Assembly: GCF_021353235.1 (NCBI RefSeq)
Contig: NZ_JAJTWT010000003.1
Span: forward strand, 558,001 to 622,000
DNA length: 64,000 bases
Direction: 5' to 3'
Origin: Pelomonas caseinilytica
GTDB lineage: Bacteria > Pseudomonadota > Gammaproteobacteria > Burkholderiales > Burkholderiaceae_C
The notes under the pieces were generated by a model. That model worked only from the letters and a program-made list of their open reading frames with translations, made no database searches and had not been told where the DNA came from. Numbering within the stretch: the stretch's first letter is position 1; every line of letters begins with the position of its first letter. A program made the position numbers and the translations under genes. Below, in pieces: positions 31,515-40,193 of this stretch.

Positions 31515-32219
31515 TCAGGCCAGCCAGTGCTGCCCCTCTACGCCGAGGCGGGCCAGCACCGCCGCTTCGGTGGTCACGTCCCAGGCCAGCGGGTAGAGGC
31601 AGCGCGCCTGGGCCAACAGCTCGGGCCGGCCGCCCCAGCGTGCGATCTGCGCCCGCACGGTGGCCAGCTCGATGCTCATCAGCACGGCCGGCGCGTCGAC
31701 GCGCGGGTTGTGCCGGGCCGTCGAGTGCGGCAGCCAGCCCAGCCAGCGCCGATAGAAGGCCACGTGGCGCGGGTGGACCTCGATGACGCCGCGCTGGCAG
31801 CGCGCGCGCCGATGGGCATGCAGGTAGGCGAGGTGGAAGAGCTGGGCGAGCAAGCGCTTGCGATCGCGGGAGTGCTCGTCCACTGCCAGGCTGCCGAATT
31901 CGCACAGCCGCGTGCCGGCGGCCCGCCAGGCGCCCAGCTCGGCGGCGAACAGCAGATCGGCGCGCAGGCCTGCCGCGCCGTCCAGCCGCACGCTCAGGGT
32001 GCCCACGGTGCGGTCGCCCTCCAGCGCCGTGCAGACGACGGCGCCGTCGTCGGGCCGGCTGCCGAAGCGCTCGCGGCCCAGGGCCAGGCCGCGGTCGACA
32101 TAACGGCGTTCCAGCAGACCCAGCGCGTCGCCCTGCAGCGGGCCGAAGCCGCTGTTCAGCTCCAGCGGCAGGGCGCCGCAGGCGTGCAGGTCGGGCAAGG
32201 GAGGGAAGCGGGCGTTCAT
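31515..32219 (-). CDS. FeeM-like N-acyl amino acid synthase (GNAT fold)
   Basis: A 234-residue protein resembling FeeM-type N-acyl amino acid synthases, which use acyl-ACP to acylate an amino acid. Recognisable segments: RADLLFAAELGAWRAAGTRL, CEFGSLAVDEHSRDRKRLLA, QLFHLAYLHAHRRARCQRGV, IEVHPRHVAFYRRWLGWLPH and RVDAPAVLMSIELATVRAQI, which follow the family order. Such genes are common in PEP-CTERM-bearing betaproteobacteria. No acyl carrier protein gene is nearby. The product is unknown; the family call is from pattern recognition only. Confidence 0.7.
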   Translation of the reverse strand: MNARFPPLPDLHACGALPLELNSGFGPLQGDALGLLERRYVDRGLALGRERFGSRPDDGAVVCTALEGDRTVGTLSVRLDGAAGLRADLLFAAELGAWRAAGTRLCEFGSLAVDEHSRDRKRLLAQLFHLAYLHAHRRARCQRGVIEVHPRHVAFYRRWLGWLPHSTARHNPRVDAPAVLMSIELATVRAQIARWGGRPELLAQARCLYPLAWDVTTEAAVLARLGVEGQHWLA

Positions 32220-32316
32220 TTCGGGGTCTCTGGAGTCGCACTGTCGGGCCGGCGCGTTTCAGTGCGGCTTCAACGCGGGCCTGGCCGTGTTGCGTTTGTT
32301 GCGGCGGCGGGAGCGC

Positions 32317-32567
32317 GGCTTGCCGGCCGGCGACCTCAACATGGTGACGTGGGAACAGCGCGTCAGCGAGGGCAACCGCAAGCTCAGCGCCTCCCCGGAC
32401 CGGCCCGCCTTCCCCAGTTCGCCAGCCTGCTCGGCCTGCGGGGGCTGCGCGTGGACCGCCCCGACCAGATCGCCGGCGCCTGGGCGCAGGCCCGCCGCCG
32501 AACCGCAGGGCCGGCGCACGCCGTCAAATCTGAAATCCGAATGAGCAGGGTCGATTTGCTTCGTTGA
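32317..32567 (+). pseudogene. Decayed C-terminal remnant of a TPP-dependent (acetolactate synthase/PoxB-like) enzyme
   Basis: Within the 406-bp gap between the FeeM-like gene and the receptor gene, one frame encodes GDLNMVTWEQRVSEGN and RPAFP up to about 32415. Another frame then continues QFASLLGLRGLRVDRPDQIA and GAWAQARRRTAGPA. Joined, this reads like the C-terminal part of thiamine-pyrophosphate enzymes (typical order: DLN-VTWEQR, -FA-LLGL-GI-VD-PE-I--AW--A). The frame shift near 32415, the missing N-terminal domains and lack of a start show it is a relic. The rest of the gap (32220-32316, 32568-32625) holds nothing I recognise. Confidence 0.65.
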
Positions 32568-32625
32568 TGGGCGCGATGATCGAACGCAAGCTGACGGGTT
32601 CCACTCGTGTCCCGACCAAGCTTCC

Positions 32626-34983
32626 ATGACCCTGGCCCCGCTTCGTTCCCATCCCTTCTCCCTGTCACTGCTGGCCCTCGCCGCCGCCGCCGCACTGCCG
32701 GCCGCGGCGCAATCCGCCGACCCGGTCGCCCTGCAGCAGGTCGTCGTCACCGGCACGCGGCGCGCCGACCGCACACTGGCGCAATCCGAGTCGCCCGTCG
32801 ACGTCATCAGCGCCGCCGACCTCCAACGCTCCGGCAGCACCGAACTGGCCGCGGCCCTCGCGCAGCTGCTGCCGTCACTGAACTTCCCTCGGCCCTCGCT
32901 CACCGACGCGTCCGACGCCGTGCGCCCTGCCCAGCTGCGCGGCCTGTCGCCCGACCAGGCCCTGGTGCTCGTCGACGGCAAGCGCCGCCACACCGGCGCG
33001 GTCGTCAACATCAACGGCACCCAGGGGCGGGGCTCGGCGCCCACCGACCTCAACGCCATCCCCATCTCCGCCATCGAGCGGGTGGAGGTGCTGCGCGACG
33101 GCGCCGCGGCCCAGTACGGGTCGGACGCGATTGCCGGCGTCATCAACATCGTCCTCAGGAAGGGCGCGAAGGGCGGCAGCCTCGGCGCCGAGGCCGGCGG
33201 CACCGACCGCGGAGACGGCCAGCGTGGCCAGGTGGGCGCCAGCCTCGGCTTTGCGCTGGGTGATGGCGGTTGGCTGCGCCTCGCGGCCGAAGCCGGCCAC
33301 CAGCAGCGCACCAACCGCGCCGGCGTCGACACGCGCGATGCGGCGACCGAGCCGCACAAGGGCCAGGTCAACAACCGCCTGGGCGACCCGGACAGCACGA
33401 AGAAGTCCTTGCTGCTCAACGGCCAGCTCGACCTCGGCGGCAGTCTGCAGGCCTATGGCAACGTCAGCGTCAACCAGCGCGACACCACCAGCGCCGCCTT
33501 CTGGCGCACCCAGGCGACGGCGGTGGCCAACGGCGTGGGGACGATCCACCCCGAAGGCTTCCTGCCGCTGGAAGAGACCCGTACCCGCGACCTCGGCCTC
33601 GTGCTCGGCCTGCGCGGCCAGGGGGGCGGCTGGCAGTGGGACCTCAGCCTCAACCACGGTGAAAACCGCTTCGACATTGACGTGGCCAACACCGCCAACT
33701 ATTCGCTCGGCGCGGCCAGCCCGACGCGCTTCCAGGCCGGGGGGCTGCGCAACCAGCAGACGCTGCTGAATGCCGATGCCTCGCGCGAGCTGGACTGGGG
33801 CCTGGCCCACCCCGTCGTGCTGACGACCGGCGCCGAGCTGCGCCAGGAGCGCTACGAGGTCGTCGCGGGCGAGCCCAGCTCCTACGGCGGCGGCGGTTCA
33901 TCGGGCTTTCCGGGCTTCCGGCCCGGTGACGCCGGCCGCCACAGCCGGCACGACGTCGCCGTGTACGCCGACCTCGAAAGCCAGCTGACCGCCGACCTGA
34001 GCGCCACCGCCGCGCTGCGCGCCGAGGACTACAGCGACTTCGGCCGGGCCACGGCGGCCAAGCTGTCCGGCCGCTACGTGGTGAGCCCCGCCGTGGCCCT
34101 ACGAGGCACGCTGTCGACCGGGTTTCGCGCGCCGTCGCTGGCGCAGCAGTACTTCGCGACCACCTCCACCAACCTCGTCAACGGCAACCTGGTGGAGGCC
34201 GGCACCTTCACCGTGCCGTCGGCGGCGGCCCAGGCGCTGGGCGCCACGCCGCTGCGTGCGGAGAAGTCGCGCAACCTCAGCCTGGGCCTGCAGCTCACGC
34301 CGACGCGCAACTGGCAGACCACGCTCGACCTGTACCAGATCGACATCGACCACCGCATCCTGCTGTCGGGCAACCTCGCGCTGCCGGCGGCGCTGCGCGC
34401 GCAACTGGCTGCGCAGGGACTGCTCGTCAGCACGGGCCGCTACTTCACCAACGCGCTGGACACCCGCACGCGCGGTGCCGACCTCGTCAGCACCCTGCAC
34501 CAGGACTGGGGCGCGGCCGGCCGCAGCGACTTCACGCTGGCCTACAGCTACAACCACAACACCGTGCGCCGCCTGGCCGACAACCCGGCCGTGCTGACCG
34601 CCAACAACCTGCTCCTCATCGACCGCGTGACGCTCGCCCGCGCCACCGTCAGCGCGCCGGACGCCAAGCTCCTGCTGAGTGCCGAGCACCGCCGGGGCGC
34701 CTGGAGCGGCCGCATCGCCGCCACGCGCTACGGCAGCTACGAAGTGAGGCAGGCCAACGCGGCCAACGACCAGCGCTTCTCGCCCGCCTGGCTGGCGGAC
34801 GTGTCGGTCGGCTGGCACCCCGGGCCGTGGAGCATCGATGCCGGGGTCGACAACATCACCAACCGCTACCCCGACCGGGTCCTCCCCGCCAATGCGGTCG
34901 GCGGCATCCTCACCTACAGCAGCTTCTCGCCGTTCGGCTTCAACGGGCGGCAGTACTTCGCGAAGCTGGGGTATCGCTGGTGA
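32626..34983 (+). CDS. TonB-dependent outer-membrane receptor
   Basis: A 785-residue outer-membrane receptor. A signal peptide (SLSLLALAAAAALPAAAQSA) is followed by a TonB-box-like LQQVVVTGT near residue 40 and a plug domain (about 50-170) with SPVDVISAADLQRSGSTELA, LRGLSPDQALVLVDGKRRHT, ISAIERVEVLRDGAAAQYGS and DAIAGVINIVLRKG. The remainder is a 22-stranded barrel ending FGFNGRQYFAKLGYRW with a C-terminal aromatic residue. Ligand unknown: no siderophore, B12 or sugar genes are adjacent and no Fur box was recognised. The 3' end overlaps the convergent globin gene by 44 bp. Confidence 0.92.
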   Translation: MTLAPLRSHPFSLSLLALAAAAALPAAAQSADPVALQQVVVTGTRRADRTLAQSESPVDVISAADLQRSGSTELAAALAQLLPSLNFPRPSLTDASDAVRPAQLRGLSPDQALVLVDGKRRHTGAVVNINGTQGRGSAPTDLNAIPISAIERVEVLRDGAAAQYGSDAIAGVINIVLRKGAKGGSLGAEAGGTDRGDGQRGQVGASLGFALGDGGWLRLAAEAGHQQRTNRAGVDTRDAATEPHKGQVNNRLGDPDSTKKSLLLNGQLDLGGSLQAYGNVSVNQRDTTSAAFWRTQATAVANGVGTIHPEGFLPLEETRTRDLGLVLGLRGQGGGWQWDLSLNHGENRFDIDVANTANYSLGAASPTRFQAGGLRNQQTLLNADASRELDWGLAHPVVLTTGAELRQERYEVVAGEPSSYGGGGSSGFPGFRPGDAGRHSRHDVAVYADLESQLTADLSATAALRAEDYSDFGRATAAKLSGRYVVSPAVALRGTLSTGFRAPSLAQQYFATTSTNLVNGNLVEAGTFTVPSAAAQALGATPLRAEKSRNLSLGLQLTPTRNWQTTLDLYQIDIDHRILLSGNLALPAALRAQLAAQGLLVSTGRYFTNALDTRTRGADLVSTLHQDWGAAGRSDFTLAYSYNHNTVRRLADNPAVLTANNLLLIDRVTLARATVSAPDAKLLLSAEHRRGAWSGRIAATRYGSYEVRQANAANDQRFSPAWLADVSVGWHPGPWSIDAGVDNITNRYPDRVLPANAVGGILTYSSFSPFGFNGRQYFAKLGYRW

Positions 34984-35428
34984 GTCCCGGCGGGCCGTGC
35001 CGCCGGTGGATCGCGAGATCGGCGCGCGACGCCCCCTGGCGCATGAGCCGGCTGATGTGGACGTAGAGGCCGGCCCAGGCATCGCGTGCCTGCGGCGTGA
35101 ACGCCTCGCCGAGCGAGGCCTCCAGCGTGTCCAGCAGCGCGGCGCCGACGGTGTCGTAGTGGTCGTCGCGCACGCCGTAGGCCGCATGCCGGGCGCCCAG
35201 CACCTGCAGCACGGCGTCCAGCTCGTCGGGGTGGTCGAGCAGCGCGAGGGCGTCGCCCACCATCTCGAACAGCCGGCGGCTCTGCGCCGCCATGTCCGTG
35301 TCGAACAGGGCACTGACCGAAGGGTCGCGCTCGAACAGCTTGTCGTAGAACAAGGCGCCGGCCAGCGTCGCCCGCGGCGCCACCAGCGCGAAGCTGTCGC
35401 GCAGCAGCTGGATCTGGCGGGGGGTCAT
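34940..35428 (-). CDS. Single-domain bacterial globin (Vitreoscilla-hemoglobin-like)
   Basis: A 162-residue protein whose first 135 residues are a bacterial globin. Key positions: Tyr28 (B10) in LFYDKLFERDP, Phe42 (CD1) in ALFDTDM, Gln49 near E7, and the proximal His81 (F8) in LGARHAAYGVRDDHYDTVG. This set is typical of Vgb/flavohemoglobin globin domains and suggests O2 or NO binding. There is no reductase domain, so it is not a flavohemoglobin. The 25-residue tail after RLMRQGA is not globin-like and overlaps the receptor gene end. Its ATG overlaps the stop of the PEP-CTERM gene by 4 nt (ATGA). Confidence 0.88.
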   Translation of the reverse strand: MTPRQIQLLRDSFALVAPRATLAGALFYDKLFERDPSVSALFDTDMAAQSRRLFEMVGDALALLDHPDELDAVLQVLGARHAAYGVRDDHYDTVGAALLDTLEASLGEAFTPQARDAWAGLYVHISRLMRQGASRADLAIHRRHGPPGLTSDTPASRSTAAR

Positions 35429-36075
35429 GGGCGTCGCCCCGGCGTCCGGCGCTTCCAGGGCATGAGGCCGATGGCGATCAGCACCAGCAACAGGCTGCCC
35501 GGCTCCGGCAGTTCGTTGGGCGGCGTCACCGGCCCGCCGCCCCCGCCCTGGCAGCCCGCCGTGCAGGCGAGTGCGCTGAACTGGCCCTGCAGGGCGCCGA
35601 GGTCGGAGTCCCACCGGAGCTGCGACGCCCCGAAGTCGGCCAGCGTGTAGCCGCCATCGCGCAGCGGCAGGCCGTTGCCGGACAGCGCCGCCATGTTCGC
35701 GTCGAACAGCGCCGCGCTGATCGTCCCAGGTGCGCCGGTGGCGAGCAGGCCCCACTGGTCCTGGCCGCCGAGGTCGTCGGTGACCGTGACGAAGAGGCTG
35801 TCGCCGAACAGCAGTTCAGCGCCGCCGTCGAAGGACAGCGTCAGCGCCCAGCCGGGGCCGGTGTAGGCGCCGGTGTGGCCAGTGGGGTCGCCGGTCAGCT
35901 CGGGTGCTGCGGTGTCGAAGCTGAAGCGGCCGGCGAAGGCCTGGTAGCCGCGGCCCGCTTCGTCGTCCAGCACCGTGCCGGAGAAGGCGTAGCTGACCGG
36001 CGCGGCGGAGGCGGCCAGGCCGAGTGCGCAGCCACCGGCGGCCAGCAGGCCGCGCAAGGATCGAATGGTTGGCAT
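35425..36075 (-). CDS. PEP-CTERM sorting-domain protein
   Basis: A 216-residue exported protein. The N-terminus has a signal peptide (LRGLLAAGGCALGLAASAAP) and the C-terminus a PEP-CTERM tripartite signal: LPEPGSLLLVLIAIGLMPWK followed by a basic cluster RRTPGRR. Such proteins are processed by exosortase and usually surface-linked or part of the exopolysaccharide matrix. The middle (about 30-180) is a beta-rich, Gly/Ala/Asp-rich domain that I do not recognise; it has a Cys pair (ACTAGC) and a Gly run before the sorting signal. It follows the beta-helix gene by 22 bp and overlaps the globin start by 4 nt. No exosortase gene is in the window. Confidence 0.88.
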   Translation of the reverse strand: MPTIRSLRGLLAAGGCALGLAASAAPVSYAFSGTVLDDEAGRGYQAFAGRFSFDTAAPELTGDPTGHTGAYTGPGWALTLSFDGGAELLFGDSLFVTVTDDLGGQDQWGLLATGAPGTISAALFDANMAALSGNGLPLRDGGYTLADFGASQLRWDSDLGALQGQFSALACTAGCQGGGGGPVTPPNELPEPGSLLLVLIAIGLMPWKRRTPGRRP

Positions 36076-36097
36076 CGTCGAGTCCCTGGGCAAACGG

Positions 36098-36868
36098 TCA
36101 GTAGACGACGGCCTGCTCGACGTTGCCGCCCAGCGACTTCACGTTCAGGCGGCCGTAGCGGTTGTTGGCCGACATCGTGCCCACCACCGTGACGCCGGAG
36201 AGGCTGTTGCCGTAGTTGGCTCGCACGTTGCTGTTGCGCACGATCAGGAAGCCGCCGCCGTTCACACCGTCGCCGCCGTTGGAGGCCACGTTGCAGCGCT
36301 CGACCACACCGCTCGACTCGGCGATGCCGAACCGGTAGTTCAGGGCGACGGTGGAGTCGATGATGCGCGTGCCGACCATGGACCCGGTCGAGCCGCCGAT
36401 ACCGCCGTTGCCGTTGTGCGCGACGTGCATGTGCTCGATGGTCTCGCCTTCGGTCGTCTGGATGCCCGTGCCGCTGAAGCCGCGCACCGTGCCGTTGCGG
36501 ATCACGGTGCCGGGGGCGTCGACGGCGACCTCGATGCCGTGATAGGTGCCGTAGGTCGGCTGCGTGCAGGTCACCGGCTGGGCGGTGTAGTTGAAGGGTT
36601 GGCTGCACAGACCCGGCGCGGCGATGGTGTAGCCGTTCAGGTCGAGGGTCACGCCTTCGGCCGCGATGACGATGCCCTTGGTGTTGGCCGGCACGCTCAG
36701 GTTGCCCGTCAGCTTGTAGCTGCCGGGCTGGCTGAGGGTGACGGGAAAGCCGGGCCCGTCGCCGGGCGTGACGTTGCCCGCGAGGGCCTTGTTCTGGTCG
36801 ATGGTGATCTGGGCGAAAGCCGGGGCCGCCGTCAGCAGGGCGGCGAGGAGGGCGAGGGGGTGTTTCAT
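36098..36868 (-). CDS. Exported right-handed parallel beta-helix protein
   Basis: A 256-residue protein with a signal peptide (HPLALLAALLTAAPAFAQ). Its body has the short repeating pattern of parallel beta-helix proteins: GIVIAAEGVTLDLNGYTIAA, HGIEVAVDAPGTVIRNGTVR, GTGIQTTEGETIEHMHVAHN, GTRIIDSTVALNYRFGIAES and GGGFLIVRNSNVRANYGNSL. Related proteins are polysaccharide lyases, epimerases or structural surface proteins; no catalytic residues could be assigned. It is the first gene of a minus-strand unit with the PEP-CTERM and globin genes and is divergent from the large regulator at 37083. ATG 36868 is chosen for the signal peptide. Confidence 0.82.
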   Translation of the reverse strand: MKHPLALLAALLTAAPAFAQITIDQNKALAGNVTPGDGPGFPVTLSQPGSYKLTGNLSVPANTKGIVIAAEGVTLDLNGYTIAAPGLCSQPFNYTAQPVTCTQPTYGTYHGIEVAVDAPGTVIRNGTVRGFSGTGIQTTEGETIEHMHVAHNGNGGIGGSTGSMVGTRIIDSTVALNYRFGIAESSGVVERCNVASNGGDGVNGGGFLIVRNSNVRANYGNSLSGVTVVGTMSANNRYGRLNVKSLGGNVEQAVVY

Positions 36869-37082
36869 GAGCGGGTTGGTTCGAAGAGAGCGGCCAGGCC
36901 GCCGTGGGTGGATGGGCTGTTGCAGCAACGCGAGGCAGTCTCGGTGGCGGCGCCCGGGAAGTCGTCAAGGCGTGGTTAGGCTTCGGTTAAAGCTGGTGGC
37001 CCGCGGGTGCCGGCCGACCCCGCGATCGCGGGGGCTGCGCCTGGGCCGGTCCCTGGCCACCGCCCCGGCAGAATCCGGCGCC

Positions 37083-39617
37083 GTGAACGCGCCAGACCGC
37101 ATCTCCTCCGCCCTTGCCGGCCCCGTGGCGTTCGGACCCTTCGTGCTCGACCACCGCCAGGCTCGCCTGTCGCGTGACGGCGAGGCGGTAGCCCTGTCCG
37201 GCCGTCCGCTGGAGGTGCTGGCGCTGCTGGCCGCGCGCGCGGGCCAACTGGTCGACAAGGACACCGTGCTGGACGAGGTTTGGGGCCACCGGCACGTGAC
37301 CGAGTCGGTGCTCAAGGTCGCGGTCAACGCCCTGCGCGCCGCCCTCGGTGATGACGCCAAGGCGCCACGTTATGTGGAGACGGTGCCGCGGCGCGGCTAT
37401 CGCTTCGTCGCCGAGGTGCGGCCCGTGGTGGCGGCCCCGGCCCGGCCGTCCGGCGCCGCCGAGCCGGCGGCGCCGGCGCTGATCGGCCGCGAGCGCGACC
37501 TCGACCACCTCGCGGCGCTGCTGGCGTCCAGCCGCCTCGTGACCTTGTGCGGCCTGGGCGGCGTCGGCAAGACGCGGCTGGCCCTGGCCGCCGCCGCGGT
37601 GCAGGACCGGCAGGGCGCCTGGCCCGACGGCGTCTGGGTCGTCCGGCTGGAGTCCCTGTCCGACCCGGTCCTGCTGCCTTCCAGCATCGCTCAGGCCTTG
37701 CAGCTGGGGGCGCGGGCCGGCGGCGGGACGGCGGCCCTGGCGCAGGCCCTGGCACCCTTGCATCTGCTGCTGGTGCTGGACAACGCCGAGCACATGGTGG
37801 AGGCGGTCGCGGCGCTGGTGGCCAGCCTGCTGGAGGCGGCGCCCCGCGTGACCCTGCTGGTCACCAGCCAGGTGCCCCTGCGCGTGGGCGGCGAGCAGGT
37901 GATGCCGTTGGCGCCCCTCGCGCTGCCGCAGGACGTGGCCGACCCCGCGCCGCCGCCCGAGGGCTATGCCGCGGCCCGCCTGTTCTGTGCCCGCGTGCGC
38001 CAATGGCAGCCGGGGTACGCGCCCACGCCGGACGAGCATGCGGCGATCGCCGCCATCTGCCGCAGCCTGGACGGCGTGCCCCTCGCCCTCGAGCTCGCAG
38101 CGGCCCGCGTGCCCTTGCTGGGCACGGCCGGCGTGCGCACGCGCCTGAGCCAGCGCTTCGCCCTGCTGACCCGCGGGGCCCGGGACGCGGCGGCGCGCCA
38201 GCGCTCGCTGACCGCGGCCCTCGACTGGACCTATGGCCTGCTGTCACCGCAGGAGCAGCGGGCGCTGCAATGGCTGAGCGTGTTCGCCGGCAGCGTGACG
38301 CCGGACGCGGCCGAGGCGCAGCTCGCGGGCCTGGGCGAAGGGGCCGAGCCTCTTGACCTCGTGGCTGCACTGCTCGAACGCTCGCTGCTGGTGCCCGAGG
38401 CGACGCCCGAGGGGCCGCGCCTGTGCTTCTTCAACAGCGTGCGGCGTTATGCCCTGGAGCGGCTGGCCGAGGCGGGCGAGGAGGCTGCCGCCCGCGCGGC
38501 CCATCTGCGCAGGCTCGTGGCGCGCTTCGGCTGTGCCGACGCCGATGAGTTTCAGACACCCATGCACCGCTGGCTGCCGCCCCTGCGCCGCGAACTCGAC
38601 AACCTGCGGGCGGCGCTGCGATTCGGCCTCGGCGCCGAGCCACCCCTGCGCGACGACGCCCTGCGCCTGCTGTGCGCGAGCGCTGCCTTCTGGGCCGTGG
38701 GCGGCCTGCGCGTCGAGGGCCTGCGCTGGTTCGACGAGGCCCAGGCCGTCGCGCCACCCGAGGGCGAGCTGGCGCTGCTGCTGGCTCATGCGCGCGGCAT
38801 GTTCGCTGCGCGCAGCCAGCTCGGCTCGCCCCAGCAGGCGCTGGAGCTGCTGCGGCAGGCCCGGCCCCTGCTGCGCGAGCGCGGCGACCACCGGCGCCTG
38901 TACCAGTCGCGCAATGCCGAGCGCTATCTGCTGATGCGCCTGGCATCGCAGGAGGACGTGAGCGAGCTGCTGGCCGACATGGCCAGCCAGGTCCAGCCGG
39001 GCTGGAACATCGTCGCCCGCCGCCACCTGCTGCACCTGCAGGCCTATGCGCTGCGCGACCGCGGCGACCTGGAGGGCTATCGCCAGGCCTGCGCGGCCCT
39101 GCTGGAGGCCTGCAAGGCCGAAGGCGCCGAGTTCGAATGCTGGCCGGTCGCCAATGCCCTCGGCCAGGCCCTGGTGCAACTGGGCCGGCTCGACGAAGCC
39201 TGCCGCGTGCTGGGCGCCGCCGCGGCCCAGGTCTGGGCCCGCGGCATGCAGCGCGAGCAGGTGCCGCTGCTGGCCATTCATGCCTGCGTGCAGCTGTTCC
39301 GCGGCGCCGGGGCCGAGGCGATTCAGGCCGGCCGCGAGGCCGCCGCCCTGCTGCGCGCCGAAGGCATGCTCTGGTGGATGGCCGACGCCCTGCCGTGGGC
39401 GGCCTGGGGCCAGGGCCGCCACGACGACGCGCGCCGCCTGCAGGCCTGGGCGGATGCCCAGGTGAGCCGGCGCGGCGAGACCCGCGGCCCCCTCTTCAGC
39501 CGGCTGCGCCAGGCCTTCGCCGACGTCGCCGGCATGCCGGTGGGCGCCCCGCCGCCGGGCGGGGGCGGGGCCGAGCTGGGTGACGCGGCGGCGGCGGCCC
39601 TGGCCTTCGGGGCCTGA
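37083..39617 (+). CDS. Winged-helix regulator with NB-ARC/STAND-type ATPase and helical repeat domains
   Basis: An 844-residue protein. Residues about 15-110 form an OmpR/CadC-type winged-helix DNA-binding domain (FGPFVLDHRQARLSRDG, VLDEVWGHRHVTESVLKVAV, RYVETVPRRGYRFVAEV). From about 150 follows a P-loop NTPase with Walker A CGLGGVGKTRLAL (156-168) and Walker B LLLVLDNAEHM, plus SLDGVPLALELAAARVPLL of the NB-ARC/STAND class. The C-terminal half is helical, TPR-like, and probably senses a ligand. These proteins are ATP-gated transcription activators. The start is GTG 37083; no better ATG exists near the domain start. It is divergent from the beta-helix operon, its likely target. Confidence 0.82.
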   Translation: MNAPDRISSALAGPVAFGPFVLDHRQARLSRDGEAVALSGRPLEVLALLAARAGQLVDKDTVLDEVWGHRHVTESVLKVAVNALRAALGDDAKAPRYVETVPRRGYRFVAEVRPVVAAPARPSGAAEPAAPALIGRERDLDHLAALLASSRLVTLCGLGGVGKTRLALAAAAVQDRQGAWPDGVWVVRLESLSDPVLLPSSIAQALQLGARAGGGTAALAQALAPLHLLLVLDNAEHMVEAVAALVASLLEAAPRVTLLVTSQVPLRVGGEQVMPLAPLALPQDVADPAPPPEGYAAARLFCARVRQWQPGYAPTPDEHAAIAAICRSLDGVPLALELAAARVPLLGTAGVRTRLSQRFALLTRGARDAAARQRSLTAALDWTYGLLSPQEQRALQWLSVFAGSVTPDAAEAQLAGLGEGAEPLDLVAALLERSLLVPEATPEGPRLCFFNSVRRYALERLAEAGEEAAARAAHLRRLVARFGCADADEFQTPMHRWLPPLRRELDNLRAALRFGLGAEPPLRDDALRLLCASAAFWAVGGLRVEGLRWFDEAQAVAPPEGELALLLAHARGMFAARSQLGSPQQALELLRQARPLLRERGDHRRLYQSRNAERYLLMRLASQEDVSELLADMASQVQPGWNIVARRHLLHLQAYALRDRGDLEGYRQACAALLEACKAEGAEFECWPVANALGQALVQLGRLDEACRVLGAAAAQVWARGMQREQVPLLAIHACVQLFRGAGAEAIQAGREAAALLRAEGMLWWMADALPWAAWGQGRHDDARRLQAWADAQVSRRGETRGPLFSRLRQAFADVAGMPVGAPPPGGGGAELGDAAAAALAFGA

Positions 39618-39736
39618 TCGGTCGCGGCTGTCGGCCGGCTTCACCGCTGGCCGGCGTGGGCCGGCTTGTCCCAGGTCAAACGCCGGCGGGTCGCCGCCCC
39701 ACGCCGGCCGGCCGCGACGTTAGACTCGCGCCGACC

Positions 39737-40120
39737 ATGCCTCGCCGCCGCCTGCATCGACTGATCACCGCCCTCCTGGTGGTGGCATCGCTGCTGTTCT
39801 CGCAGCTGGCGCTGGCGGCCTATGCCTGCCCCGGCGAGTCCGGCGGCGCCTCGATGGCGGAGCGCATGGCCGCGGGCCAGCCCTGCGATGGCATGGACAC
39901 GCAGCAGCCGGCCTTGTGCCATGCGCACGCCAGCGCGCCGGCCAAGGCCTTCGAGGCCGTGAAGCTGCCGGTGGCCGGCCTGCCGGCCCTGCTGCAGGTG
40001 GTGGAGCTGCCGCTGCGGCTGGCCGGCGACGAGGCGCCGCCCGTGCCGCCGGCGCCGTGGTCCGGCACGCGGCCACCGCCCGACCCGCTTTTCCTCAGCA
40101 CGCTCAGACTCAGGGTCTGA
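39737..40120 (+). CDS. Small exported Cys/His-containing protein upstream of the metal efflux genes
   Basis: A 127-residue protein with a signal peptide (LITALLVVASLLFSQLALAA) followed by a mature part with three cysteines and His residues: YACPGESGG, PCDGMDTQQ and ALCHAHASAP. The C-terminus is Pro-rich. No family was recognised. Its position 73 bp ahead of a copper/silver-type RND operon on the same strand, and its potential metal ligands, suggest a periplasmic metal-binding role, but that is inference. ATG 39737 was chosen to place the signal at the N-terminus. Confidence 0.6.
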   Translation: MPRRRLHRLITALLVVASLLFSQLALAAYACPGESGGASMAERMAAGQPCDGMDTQQPALCHAHASAPAKAFEAVKLPVAGLPALLQVVELPLRLAGDEAPPVPPAPWSGTRPPPDPLFLSTLRLRV

Positions 40121-40193
40121 CCCGCTCCGTCGATGGATCGGTGCCGCCGCGGCGCAGGCCGCGGCGCTTTCCCGTTCGTTCCCGGAGTCTTGA

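Noticed and set aside
34940-35755. A longer N-terminal version of the globin gene (minus strand from 35755)
   Set aside because: The extra N-terminal part overlaps the PEP-CTERM gene in another frame and lacks homology; ATG 35428 gives a normal globin N-terminus and a 4-nt overlap.
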